Shown here: one piece after another, positions 34,123 through 45,371 of the stretch
How the letters are laid out: each line of letters starts with the position of its first letter
Numbering within the stretch: the stretch's first letter is position 1
Position numbers and translations under genes: made by a program
Notes under the pieces: generated by a model
The model's database searches: none
What the model was told of the DNA's origin: nothing
The model's input: the letters and a program-made list of their open reading frames with translations, nothing else
Assembly (NCBI GenBank): GCA_026075535.2
Contig: AP026549.1
Location: 7,440,001 to 7,504,000, forward strand
Direction of reading: 5' to 3'
Length of the DNA stretch: 64,000 bases
DNA from: Tricholoma matsutake
Lineage: Eukaryota; Basidiomycota; Agaricomycetes; Agaricales; Tricholomataceae

Positions 34123-34534
34123 TGTTAGGAAACAGCCCCATTACCTAATAAAATTTCATTTTCATTTTATTATGTCGAATTACACTACATTACACCAAAT
34201 GACGCCAAATGATGCTACACTTTGATAGCGTGAGAATATTATTTCGCACGCATCACTATGTACACGCCTGTACATGCGCGTTGGTAACAACAATGTACAA
34301 TATATGTAACATAGTATATAAACCCAAAATATACACCTAGGGGACCCCAGTTGTGTTCTCTTAGGTATTCCACCTATGTTTTCGGTGTGAAAGGCCTATC
34401 TCAACAAACTCATCTATTAATAACCCCTCACATCAAAACCATCAATTTCCCCATCACGCGCATGGATCCTGCCCCCTTCTTGTAGAGAGAACCCACATGG
34501 TCTTAGCTAGCAGATAGTGGGTGTCGCCCTAACA
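34123..34534 (+). mobile_element. Gypsy D 3' LTR
   Basis: 412 bp, preceded by the polypurine tract AAAAGGGGGGTAA. It retains CpG at ten of the sites where the 5' LTR reads TpG or CpA, and the reverse holds at the rest, so both LTRs have decayed independently. Confidence 0.95.
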
Positions 34535-34538
34535 CTCG

Positions 34539-36640
34539 TCAGAGATGGTACCTCCTCTTATATGCCATCAGGATCTCGGGGGCATGTTTTAAGTTCGATT
34601 CGGGTTCCCATGTGTTTTCGGAGGTCGGGTAGTCAACCCATTTCACGAGGTAATGGCGTGTCTTGCCGTGCTTCTTGTGTGCGATGATCGCTTCCACTTT
34701 GTATTTGTTTTCTCCTTCCATGAGGTCGGGTGGTGGAGTCAGGAAGTTCCGTCCATGAGTGTCATTCTCGTGGTATTGCATGAGTAAGGCTGCATGGAAT
34801 ACCAGGTGGATCTTCCATCTCGGTGGCAGTTTCAGTCTGTATGTTGTTCTGGACAGGGCATCTTCAATCAAGAAGGGCCCTTCTCGTTTTGGCACCAATT
34901 TTCTCATTGGGTAGCCCATCTTCAGGTTCTTGGAGTCAAGCCATACTTGTTCTCCAACCTTGAACGGTTCATATTGCTCTTTTGTTCGGGCAGCCATAGC
35001 CTGTCTGGCTAGTTTGTGTGCGGCAAGAGCTTCCCTTCTTGCAGTGAGAAGTTCCTGGATTCTCTGTTTGGCGGCCGGCACATTCGTCTTTTCATAAGGG
35101 GTGGGGATAGCACATGGTTGATATCCCATCATCAAGTAAAATGGCGAATGTTTTACTGTGGAGTGCGTCTTCTGGTTGTGCGTGAATTCTGCCGTTGGGA
35201 GATAATGTTCCCAATCTTCGGGTTTGTTCGAACAGAACATGCAGAGGTAAACTTCTAGTTCTTGGTTTACTTGCTCCATTTCTCCATCGGTCTGGGGGTG
35301 ATAAGCAGTGCTCATGGATAGCTTGATCCTGAGCAGTCGTCCGAGTTCTCGGAAGAGTTTGGATGCAAATCGAGGGTCTCTGTCTGAGATGATCCTCCCA
35401 GGGAGTCCAAATCTTGTGTATACATGGCACAGGTAAAGGTCTGCAGTGCCAAGTGCATCGATTGTCTTCATGCAAGGGATAAAAATTACCCCCTTCATAA
35501 GACCATGGTCTACCATGACCATGATTGAGTCAAATCCGTTTATCACGGGCAAGTCCATGATAAAATCTGTCGTTACCAGCTCGAATGGTCTGCTGGCGTC
35601 AGATGATATTGGTGTCGGCGGTGGGGTCGTCGGGTGTGTATTCACTTTCATTTGCTGGCACTTTGCGCAGCCTTTGACGTACTTCTTGATGAAGTTGGCC
35701 ATTCCTGGCCACCAGTAGTCTCATCGGATCAGTTCGATTGTCTGCCATTGTCCAGGGTGTCCTGTCATGATGCTATCATGGTATTTTCGTATGATCGCTT
35801 GGTGGAGGGTTTCGTCCTGTGGCATGTAGCATCTGTCTTTGAAAAAGTGCAGACCATCTTTGAATTTCCAGTCCTCCAATGCAGACTTGATTGGGGGAGT
35901 TCCATTGTTTTTCAGGGCTTGTAAAGCGTCATTTACGAGGTCGTCCTTCATTATTGCTGAGACCAGGGCTCCCTGGAGCTCGGTGTCGATCATTTTGACG
36001 AACAGTTCGTCAGCAAGGATGGTCTTGTCCTCGTTATCGGTGTCTTCTTTGGCTATGTGATCTGCTCTCCTCGATAGGGCGTCAGATTGTACCATCTGTG
36101 ATCCCAGTATGTGTTGTAGCTTCAGGTCGAATTGTGACAGGTAGATGCTCCATCTAGCCTGTCGTCAGTTCAGTTTCTGCACCTGACGGAAATACGTCAG
36201 GTTCTTGTGATCGGATAGTACCGTCACAGGGAACGGTGCCCCCTGTAGGTAGTGTCTCCATGTCTCTAGTGCTCGGATCACTCCCAGTAGTTCCCTGTCA
36301 TATATCTCGTAATTTCTTTCAGCTTCGTTGAAAGAATGCGAGATATAGCCGCATGGGTGCCAGTCTCTGTTGGTGTCTTGTTGTCTGAGTACTGCGCCTG
36401 TCACAAATTTTGAGGTGTCAGATTCCACCACAAATGGTTTCGTTGCGTCTGGCATCAGCAGTACTGGGGCTTCGTTGAATTTCCTTATTAGTGCATCAAA
36501 CGACTGCTGGCAGTCGTTCGTCCATTCAAATTTCTGGTTCTTCTTCATCAAATCATTCAGTGGTCTGGCCAGATCTGTGAAGTGTCCGATGAATCTTCGA
36601 TAGAAGTTCCCAATTGACAAGGGGGGGGCTGTCGGTTGAG
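34539..36640 (-). pseudogene. Gypsy E pol, 5'-truncated (RNase H to chromodomain)
   Basis: One minus-strand frame opens at about 36640 with [18 protein letters not shown] (end of RT connection). RNase H follows ([35 protein letters not shown]), then LGSQMVQSDALSRRA, the integrase zinc domain (SIMTGHPGQWQT...CAKCQQMK), core (TTDFIMDLPVINGFDSI, IISDRDPRFASKLF, STAYHPQTDGEMEQVNQ) and chromodomain (YKVEAIIAHKKHG; YLVKWVDYPTSENTWEPE). Only two in-frame stops occur (about 36162 and 35721), both TGA at Arg positions. The natural stop TGA 34541-34539 abuts the insertion point of D. RT fingers/palm, protease and gag are missing upstream, where the frame meets the cargo ORF copy 2. Confidence 0.85.
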
Positions 36641-36678
36641 CAGACGGCACGTCTTGATGAGCACAGTTGCTCGTTGTC

Positions 36679-37491
36679 TCATAACTTGTCTTGCTGGGCT
36701 GTGGACAACTTCTGTGTGTCGCTTACAGTGTGGTGAGCCATCTCTGAGGTGTGTGCAGTGGTCTGGGTGCCAGACGAGACTCTAGGCATTGTTTTCTGGG
36801 TGGTTGTAGCAGTAGTTGCCGTTGTTGTCAGCTGTGATGTGGCGGTTGCAAGGGCTGGCTCAGGGTTCGAATGAGGGGGCTGGGGACTGAGCTGGAGTGT
36901 GGTGGGTCGGCCTGGAAGCCAGTGCCATAGTTTGCAAGGTTCTGGTGGTGGTTTTGGAGCTGGGGGTGGAGTGGTTGTGGTCGCTGTCAGCAACATTGAC
37001 AGCTCTGATGGTGGCTGTGTGGGCATCATCAGTGATGATGTGGGAGATAGCGGTGACAGCGAGGGGGTAGTAGTGGACTCATCGAGGGGTGCCATTTGCA
37101 TGAAGGTGTCGGCAGTGGAGGCAGATGTGGTCTGAGTGCCAAAGTCAGCCGTTTCGTATGTGGTTTGGGTTCCACCAGTAGCTGGTATGGATATGACATC
37201 TCGTGTCGACGCAATGTTGGTCAGCGCATCATTTCGTCCTTGTACGAGACCTTCCTTCCTTCCTTCCTCAAAAATTGAAGCTCTCCCTTTCTCCAGGGTC
37301 CTCGCAATCGTACCCTTCACCAACTCGTATGCTTGCTCCTGTCCTCGTGCCATGATAGCCTCATATAGCTCTGGCTGGTGCTGTTGTATGACCAAGACAT
37401 GTATCGCAAGGTTCTCTTCTGTTTGTGGTATTTGCAGAGGTGATGTCTGTACCTGTGGTGCCATTTTCGTTGCTGATTTTTTCTTTCCCAT
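36679..37491 (-). CDS. Cargo ORF, copy 2 (C-terminally truncated)
   Basis: A 270-codon uninterrupted frame, the best-preserved family member. It has a basic start (MGKKKSATK), a helical charged part with repeated Gly spacing ([20 protein letters not shown]), then Thr-rich sequence with GTQTT and FGTQTT motifs, QMAPLDEST, and the block [15 protein letters not shown] shared with copy 1 (CECWCWLPGRSTPLLQ). The conserved DWDxDP...ALGW tail is missing because the frame ends beside truncated gypsy E at 36640. The role is unknown. The composition suggests a largely disordered protein. Confidence 0.5.
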   Translation of the reverse strand: MGKKKSATKMAPQVQTSPLQIPQTEENLAIHVLVIQQHQPELYEAIMARGQEQAYELVKGTIARTLEKGRASIFEEGRKEGLVQGRNDALTNIASTRDVISIPATGGTQTTYETADFGTQTTSASTADTFMQMAPLDESTTTPSLSPLSPTSSLMMPTQPPSELSMLLTATTTTPPPAPKPPPEPCKLWHWLPGRPTTLQLSPQPPHSNPEPALATATSQLTTTATTATTTQKTMPRVSSGTQTTAHTSEMAHHTVSDTQKLSTAQQDKL

Positions 37492-37645
37492 GGTGACAGT
37501 GCTGAAAGTAGACAGTAGGCAGGTGATGACAGTAGACAGTTGGCAGAAGACAGGTGATAGAAGACAGTTGACAGTTAACAGTAGACTGAAATGAAAGCTG
37601 AGATTCCAAAATGAAAAACCTCTGAAATGAAATGAAAAGCCAAGA

Positions 37646-37869
37646 TGAAGCAGATGTTGGAGTCGAATCTGCCTGTTGTCACCAGATGGAGACGTGCAGT
37701 CTCACAGAAGCAGAGGGGAAACACCCAAAAGCAAGGGCAACAGCTGTGTATAGCAATGCTGTGGTAGCGATGATGAGACAATCCCTAGTCTACATGGATA
37801 TCAACACAGGATCACAATAAAATTTCTTTCCTAGGTTGGGAGTGCATGTGATGGGAATGCTCATGTGAT
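37646..37869 (-). repeat. Probable terminal repeat of unit copy 2
   Basis: On the minus strand the segment before the ORF ends GACTCCAACATCTGCTTCA followed by TCTTGG. This matches the copy 1 repeat end (GACCTCCAGCATCTCCA, TCTTGG). GATCACATGAG near 37860 matches GATCACATGAC of copy 1. The TGGAG start is missing, probably lost at the junction with the polypurine tract. Confidence 0.4.
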
Positions 37870-37897
37870 CTGTTTTCTAAAGGGTCATATTGCAGGT

Positions 37898-38458
37898 GTT
37901 GAGGAAGAGGATGGGATGGGGAGGAGAGGGGAGGGTAGGAGGGGGGAAAGAGGGATGGGGGGGTAGGAGGGGGGAAAGAGGGAGGTGAGGGATGGGGAGG
38001 GGGAGGTGAGGGATGGGGAGGGGGAGGTGAGGGATGGGGAGGGGGAGGTGAGGGATGGGGAGGGGGAGGTGAGGGATGGGGAGGGGGAGGTGAGGGATGG
38101 GGAGGGGGAGGTGAGGGATGGGGAGGGGGAGGTGAGGGATGGGGAGGGGGAGGTGAGGGATGGGGAGGGGGAGGGGGAGAGGAGGAGAGAGGGGGGAGGG
38201 GAGGAGGGGAGGAAGAGAGAAGGGAAGGAAGAGAGGGAGAGGGAAGGTGGGAATGGGAAGGTGGGAATGGGGGGATGGATGGGGGGATGGATGGGGGGAT
38301 GGGGAGGGGGAGATGGGCAGAGGGAGAGGGAGGGGAGGGGAGGGAGAGGGGGGGGTGGATGGGGGAATGGGGAAGGGGAATAGGGAAGGGGGAATAGGGA
38401 AGGGGAATAGGGAAGGGGGAATAGGGAAGGGGGAGATAGGGGGAGTGGGGGGGAGTAA
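37898..38458 (+). repeat. Polypurine tract with 21-bp minisatellite
   Basis: About 560 bp contain only one C and a few T on the plus strand. The core (about 37975-38170) is a 21-bp unit (GGTGAGGGATGGGGAGGGGGA) repeated about nine times, flanked by degenerate GGGGA, GGAA and GGGAATA runs. Long frames on both strands here (PIPHLPL or GEVRDGE repeats) are repeat artefacts, not genes. Confidence 0.9.
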
Positions 38459-38664
38459 ATGCTTATTCTTTTCATCAGGCCTAATGTGCTTCTTCTGAGT
38501 ACCCCCTGCAGTGCTGCCCACAAGAATGAGCAACCAGTGAGCTTGACAGTCCTCAGTGCCACTGCACTCCTCACTATATTCGTGTTCAGTAAATGGTGCC
38601 TAGCCTCAGCCTTTGGCTTTTATTTCTGCCAATGTCTCTGCTGCCCAAAATGAAGATCTATTTG

Positions 38665-40330
38665 CTCCAAACAATCAACATCCTCCTTTTCCCTGTGTAT
38701 AACCATCTTCTGCCTGCTCTTGCACAACAGCCAGTTGGTCACAGTCATGGTCATGGCCATGGTCATGCAGTTCCTGCTGTGCCACAACAACCACAACCAC
38801 AACCTCTTTCACAACAGCTTGCTGCACTTCCTCCACTACAACAGCCAGTGGGTTGTGGTTATGGTCAACATCATGGTCATGGTCAGTGGCATGATCGTGG
38901 TTGTGGTTGTGGTCATGATATTCCTGTAGAGCCACACTACCAACAACCTCTTCAGTTGGTGTTTGCCATGCAGAATATGCAACGTGCAGATCAACCTCCT
39001 GTACCTCCTGTGAGTAAAATTGTCCTGATACATGTATAGATTTATAATCTCATAGCATCTTTTTAGATGCAAAATAAGCATGCAGCTCCAGTTCCACCTG
39101 CTCCATCTCTGCCTATTGCATGCCAACCTTTCAATCCAAACTGGCCTGTGCATGACATGGGTTGCATGAATGTTCAGTGCCCTTTCTGTGCTGCACTGCA
39201 TTGGATGGCTTCACTAGCTCATCCAATGCTTGCCCCAAATTTGGCATGTGCTGCTTTAGTGGAAAGATCAACTTACCTTGCCTGCATAATCTTCCTCATG
39301 AGCTATCACAACTTTTGGCCATTCAGGATTATATCAGCAAAGAATTCTGCAAGCATATTCAAAAATACAACAATGCTCTTGCAATGACTTCCATTGGCTG
39401 AAGTGCAGTCCAGGAGGTCAATGATGGTGATGGCCCTTATATTACATGGGGAGCTTACTCATAAAGCAGGTTCTCTTCTTCCATCAGAGATTGAAAATCC
39501 TGTGTATGCTTAGCTCTACATCTATGATTCTAAGCTTTTCACTATCATAAAAACTATCGAGAAAATACCCATCTGAAATGAGAGACTGTAGTGACACTTC
39601 AGGATATGCTTCACAACCACCATTAGGGTGTAGCACAGGTGCAGGTATGGGTTTCTATATCTGTACCTGTGGCAACACCACACCTGTACTCATTGTGTTG
39701 CAGGTTGTCACAGGTTTGAGTAAGACATGTATCTGCCTGGTACAGTGGGATCTTATGACATACAATGATCTAATTCAGTGAAGTTGATGTTATTTTGCAT
39801 GGTGACCTTGACTGTTCCTTCCAAAAATTGCTCCTCTCATGCCAAAACTACTCTGCCCAGATAGAATGCCACAAATTACTAGTTTCTTTGTGTTCTTCAT
39901 GATGGATAAAAAAGGTTGACAAATGATTTGTGAAAGAATTGAACATTATATCATAATTTATATGTGGATTCAAGTGTTGAAGCAGTATAGAAAAGTTGGA
40001 TAACCTTCTAGTATAGCTACCTCTTATCGTTGTTTTAGCTCCACATAGTTTATGCCATGTTACTCAAGTGCTACTGTAGTTTTGAAACACCATACAAAAC
40101 CTGTGCTTATAACCTGTACCTGCAGGTATGGTGTTTGTACAGGTATGGTGTCACAGGTGACAGATGTGGTGTTGCCAGTGAAACCCATGGTGTCACCTGT
40201 GCTACACCCTAACCACCATCCTGGGGTTGCATTATACAAGTGGAAGCCTATGAGCTTACACAAAGGTTGCCGCCAGCTCAACAGTGCAGAGTCATTCTTT
40301 GCTTTGATCAAAGATGGGTAGATGTAAGTC
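38665..40330 (+). pseudogene. Helitron Rep/helicase N-terminal remnant
   Basis: Exon 1 is rich in His/Gly/Gln/Pro (GHGHGHGH, QQPQPQPLSQQ). An intron follows (GTGAGT 39010 to TTTTTAG 39066), then FNPNWPVHDMG, NVQCPFCAALHWM, and after a shift CPKFGMCCFSGKINLP, FCKHIQKYNNALAMTS, GPYITWGAYS and LYIYD, a motif series of fungal Helitron helicase-like N-terminal domains. The frame VTLQDMLHNHHP is split by the hAT element at 39624 and resumes after it in frame. The Rep HUH site and helicase are not seen, so this is a fragment. Confidence 0.7.
39624..40211. mobile_element. hAT-type element inserted in the Helitron
   Basis: 588 bp, from TAGGGTGTAGCACAGGTG to its complement CACCTGTGCTACACCCTA, with the target duplication ACCACCAT at 39616-39623 and 40212-40219 (perfect 8 bp). 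The interior repeats CAGGTATGGTGT and CACAGGT words near both ends. No transposase. The target codons (Asn-His-His) are duplicated in frame. Confidence 0.9.
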
Positions 40331-42099
40331 TGGCCCCACAGACTTATGACATTAACACACATACAGGCTGCCAACACAACACACATTCCAGCTGCCAACA
40401 CAACCATTCATGGCACTGACACATATCCCAGCCACCAAGACAAACATGGTGCTGGGCCAGCACAGCCACTGGCACTGAAACAACTCACACCCACACCAGA
40501 CATACCAAGGTCTGTGTTATGATGAATTACAGATCCCAACATCCTATGGGACCAGTACAGCCACCACTAGCACTGGCTGCCAGAACTAACACACTGGCAA
40601 CACACACACCTTATCACCTACCTATAATCACCCATCAGTGCTGACATTTACACTACTGATGTGGTGCCTTCTTATTATGTGACTATGCTCAAGGTGGCCT
40701 TTCTAAATCACACACTATATTTGAGGTGGTGCTCCTAAATCACATGCCATGCCTGATGCAGCCTTTTACCTACACAACTGATCTTTTTTATAAATCACTC
40801 ATTTTTTATTTCCTAATCTTCGCTCCCACTTCTGTGCAACAAAGGTATAGTAATCTATTATTCCTTTATTTTTAGTAGCTTATGGTTCCCACTTTCATGC
40901 AACAAAGATAATTTGATCCTGTCACTACTGTCCACACTAAGTTTAGTGTAGGCTGCCAAACCAGGCATCTTTCCAGTAGATATAATGTGTCATAATATGT
41001 ATATGAAGTATAATGTAGTACAATATATAAATACCTCTAATATAAATACCACCCATGTGCCGAAGGCACATTCAAAAAGCTTGTCATTGTTAAGCCACAA
41101 TAAGCATGACTAAGTTTCATTAAATATTTTCCTGATGAGTCCTGACTCCTTCTACTGTTGCAAGATTGAACTTGAACTTCAGTGTATGTGGAGTTCCAAA
41201 AATTCTCACAATAAACATAAGGTCTTCATGCCATTGTTATGCTGAAATCCTGCCTGGAGTATTTTTTTGCACAATGCAGAAAGCCAAACATATCATCAGA
41301 CATGTTTTGAAGGTAATCACAATGACAATCTTCAATCTTTCAGAAACCCAACATCTGCCTGGTAGTAATGAGAGCATCAAGGGAAGAAGGCTACATAGGA
41401 CAATACAGTGAATGTAAGAGATAATTGAAGGGAGAGTTGAACGAAATGAAGACTCAAGTTTCCAACCAGCAGGCCTAGGAATAGCCTGGAATAGCATGAA
41501 ATCTGCCCTGAAGAAGTTCAGCCTGTTCTCTGCCCTCCAAACTAAAGCAAAGGTTCAACTTGACCCTTTCTGATGACTCAGATGATGTTATCCTAACCAT
41601 CCTCTGCCTTTGTGATATCTTCACTGTCCTTTCCATAAGCCAGGTATGTTTCAAAGTTGCAAAGGCTGCGTCTCCTAAAGTTGGCTTCAGCATCTTTGAT
41701 GGTGGTAGTTCACCCGCCGATCACACATCCATTCAACCTTGTGAGACTGTCACAATCAACTGTGGCTGCGATTGCACCATTTTTCCCACTGCCGCCACCA
41801 CCACTAATCACCCCATCTGCAACACCAATCCCACTCAACCCTGCCTCAATTGACTTATGGAATACATTTCTGCTTCACTCTCTCAAATGAGCACAGCTTA
41901 ACCAGCTATGTTCACACTACAAGTTAAAAGCCAATGGAACTAATGAAGCCCTCATTGCACAACTGCAGGCTCATGCTGGTGTCATTCCTTAAACTTTTAC
42001 TTCTTACATATTCACCTTATCGCACACATACATCTATTGAATCTATTTATATGATTGACCCTTAGCAATGAACATATCCATTATCATCTTAAAGCGTAC
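40331..42099. other. No confident gene; scattered decayed frames
   Basis: Sequence 40331-41100 is CA-rich, with repeats of ACTGGCAACACACA type and no motifs. A frame at 41166-41411 reads NLSETQHLPGSNESIKGRR and continues past a stop (GLGIAWNSMKSALKKF), which looks like a decayed protein with a helical end, of unknown family. Frames at 41560-41890 hold Ser/Thr-rich sequence without motifs. A 17-base poly-A run lies at 42348-42364, just beyond this interval. Confidence 0.35.
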
Positions 42100-42368
42100 A
42101 AAACTAGATCTGAAAAGATCTGTCATCTACCAATTTGGGTGGAAAGCAAATGTGAACAAACAATTTTCCCGTTTTGGAATCACATGAGTGGGGCAGAAAG
42201 TGGCCAACTCTACCTGGAGTAGGTGCCCACACACCCTACTCCATCTGCCCACATCCAAAGAAGGCAATGTCCTTGTCGCCACAGAAAAGAATCAGGCAAA
42301 ACTGTAAGTAATGATAATAATATATGCAAGTGAACTCTATATGAAAGTAAAAAAAAAAAAAAAAGAAC

Positions 42369-45167
42369 TCAACAAGGTGGTGTCCATCCTAATGCTTGAA
42401 GTGCATGACTCAAATCAACCAGACAAGGGTCACGACCCCAGTCAAGATTCAGAACAGGAGCTGGTGGTGCAAATGCAGGTGCTCCTCTGAAGGGAACAAT
42501 GACAGTTGGTTTGCCTGGTCCTATACCAGAGGGATGTTGATGAGTGATGAGGACTGAAGGTTGAATGAAGGAAGGCCAAGGTGAAGAAAAAAATTGTTGG
42601 GATGGTAAAAGAAATTGTGGCAGGGATTGTCGTTGAACACACCTGCATAAGGACTGAAATGAGCTTGGGAGGTTTGAATGAAGACCTGAAAGGTCTTGTG
42701 GGGGTGCAAGTGGGGCAGGCAGGGGAATGGGGAGGGATTCAGCGTCTTCTGCCCAGTCAAAATGTGTAGGGAGGGGCAAAACAGCTCATTGAGGGTGGAG
42801 CTGGGGTGAGCTGGGGTGTATAGGTATTGATGGGGGCTTAGATGGTGAACAGGGGGTGTCCACAGGTGTAGACAACTTTGTTGGTGATGTGGCAGCTATG
42901 TGAGGTGTAGGCGGCATTGGGGGTGACATAGCAGCAGTGGTGGGCTCAAGGTGGGGCTGGGGATCGAGCTGGGGGGAGCAAGGTGGTACTGGAGGGCTCC
43001 TGGGCCTTCGCTTGGAGTTCTGGGGTGAGTAAGTTTGTTTAGTCAAGTAAGTTTGTTTAGTCAAGTAAATGAGGTGTTTCGACAAGCAAACATGCTCGTC
43101 GTCACGTAACTCCGTTGTCTGGGTGTTGGGTGTTCTCTGTACGTGGTTTGTAGCCTGGTTAGCCATCTCTAAAGTGGGGGCAGCCATTTGCATGCTAGTT
43201 GTCACCCTAGTTGTCATTTTTTGGCCATTTGGTTCAGGTGTCATTGCTGTTGTTGATGGTGTTGACAATGTTGATGGCAGTGCTGATGTGGTTGATGGTG
43301 TCATTGGCAGTGATGTGGCAACTAGTGAATGGCAAGGGTTTACATACCCCTGGGGGTATGGGCAAAGGGTACATGAGGGTAAGGGTAAGGGTATGAACTT
43401 TCCTACCCTCTACATACCCTTACCCCTGAGGAGGGTACAAGGGTATACAGAGTCACACTTTAGAAGATGTCAACCACCCATGATATCAGTATAGTAACCC
43501 TTATGAAACTTGATGACCTCTCTGACCACTCTTTGCTGTGCAAGTTGGGTTATTTCCTCTATGGTCCCATCCTATTGAGTTATTCAGGCAAAGGTATTCT
43601 TCTAAAGACAGTACTAGACTACTACCTTGTGCTTTTCAACATGCTAAAAGCTCAGATAATTACTAAAAATGGATAGGACCATGTTTGAGCATCATCAGGA
43701 AACTATTTGAAGTAAACCCTTGCATCATACCCCCAAGGGTATTGAATACTCTCTATACCCTGGGGTAAGGGTAACAATGAAAATACCCAAGGGTTACCCC
43801 TGCCAATCTCTAGTGGCAATGTTGAGGGGAGTGCTGGGGTGTTCTACAATGGTTTGAATGGCCGTTTCAGTGGTTTGGGGTGTAGCTTGGGTGCCAAAGT
43901 CGATGCATACACTTTTCAGTGCAGTGGTGTCATCATCATCAGGTGGCTCCATTTGTAGGGCTGCACACTGATGTTCGGGGTTATCATTGGTCTGGGATGC
44001 CATTTCATAGGTCCTGGGCAGTGCAGTGGTGTTGTCATCATTGGGTGGCTCCATTTGTAGGGCTGCACACTGACGTTCGGGGTTATCATTGGTCTGGGAT
44101 GCCATTGTTTGGAGTTCTGGGGCGAGTGGTTTTGTTTTGTTGAGTAAATGAGGCATTTCAATGAGCAAATGTGCTTGTCATCATGTAACTCCATTGTCTG
44201 GGTGTTGGGTGTTCTCTGTACATCATTTGTAGCCTGGTTAGCCGTCTCTAAAGTGGGGGCAGCTGTTTGCATGCTAGTCATTGCCCAAGTTGTCATTTTT
44301 TGGCCATTTGGTTCAGGTGCCATTGCCGTTGTTGACAGTGATGTGACAGCATTGTTAGAGGGCTGGGGAGTCTGCTGTTGGGCTGTGGGTCCACTCAGCA
44401 GAGTGCGCCGTTGTTTTCTGGCTGTTGGGAGCAGGTTTGGGGCAGGGGAGGCAGCTGTGGTGGCAGTTGTTGATGATGTTGGTGTCATTGATGGGAGTGG
44501 TGACATGGCTGATGGGGGCCATGTGGGCATCATCAGCAGTGACATTGGTGGTGATGGAGGGTTGGGAGTAGTGTCGTTGAGGGGTGTTGTCTGCATAAGG
44601 GCATCAACAGTGGAGGTGGAGGTGCTCTGGGTGCTCGTATGTGTTGTGTCTCGAGTTGTCAACTCAGTTTGTACACCTGCATCGACCTGGATCTTCTGGA
44701 GCCATGTCTGTTGCTCCTCACACTGGTCTGTGTCTCGTCTCCCAGGCCTTGCATTTGGCCTTCCTCCCTTTCTCATATGTGAGCTTGCCTGCTACCTCCC
44801 TTTCTTCCTTCCCTTTGTTGAGTCCAGTTTCATGGCCTTCTCTCCAACCATTTTCATATGCTCGTTCCTCTGCATGTTTCATATTCTCAAGCCCTTCTTT
44901 TCTGCCAAGTTTCTTGCCTGCTTCAAACACAGCATTGTGTGTGTTTTCTTTGTCCTCATTAGCCAGATATCTTCCTTCATCATAGCCTTCCTTCCATCCT
45001 GCATTAAATGCTTTGGTTCTTGTGTTTTCCAGTAGTTCTTGTATAATGCTCCATAATAGGGCATTACATATGACAGCTGTTGATGTGGTTGTTATGTGGT
45101 TGCAGAAGCATCCAATTTCAGCAAATGTGCTTAGAGTGGGGATTCGAGAGTTCCCAGGGTCTGGCAT
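42369..45167 (-). pseudogene. Cargo ORF, copy 3
   Basis: Starting near 45167: a lead segment (IPTLSTFAEIGCFCNH, matching the MLNFCSFLEVAEY region of copy 1), then the Gly-spaced helix EGYDEGRY, AGKKLGRKEGLENMK, GHETGLNKGKEE. Next comes the Thr-rich part with GVQTE and TQSTSTSTVDALMQTT (44776-43916), then TQTTELRDDEHVCLSKHLIYL (about 43150-43080), FDWAEDAESLP (42770) and the tail DWGRDPCLVDLSHALQALGW at about 42435-42376. Breaks occur near 44740, 43815/43323 (hAT insertion), 42786 and 42600. Copies 1 and 3 together define the full domain order. Confidence 0.6.
43323..43812. mobile_element. hAT-type element inserted in cargo ORF copy 3
   Basis: 490 bp, ends TAGTGAATGGCAAGGGT and ACCCCTGCCAATCTCTA, flanked by GTGGCAAC (43315-43322) and GTGGCAAT (43813-43820), an 8-bp duplication with one C/T change. 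Subterminal regions carry GGGTAAGGGTA-type words in both orientations. These resemble telomere-like repeats but are arranged as inverted arms. Confidence 0.8.
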
Positions 45168-45371
45168 GCTGGTAGAAACTAGGCAGTTGGTAGCTGGTAC
45201 TGGATACTAGGACTGTGGACTGAAACTGGAGACTAGAAAGCAAGAGACTTTGAATGAAGCTAGATGTGAAGTTGCATGTTGTGATGTGGCACACGAGAAA
45301 AAAAAGCAAAGGTTAGAAAGAATAGAACAGAGCAATAGCGCATGCATCGAATCATGCTCTCATCACCATGA

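Noticed and set aside
37877..38574. Long Pro/Leu/Ser-rich frames (218-229 codons, minus) and Gly/Arg/Glu-rich frames (plus)
   Set aside because: They are translations of the 21-bp purine minisatellite; absence of stops follows from the near absence of C and T on one strand.
43370..43800. Interstitial telomere repeat
   Set aside because: GGGTAA words are interrupted and inverted, and the segment is bounded by hAT ends and an 8-bp target duplication.
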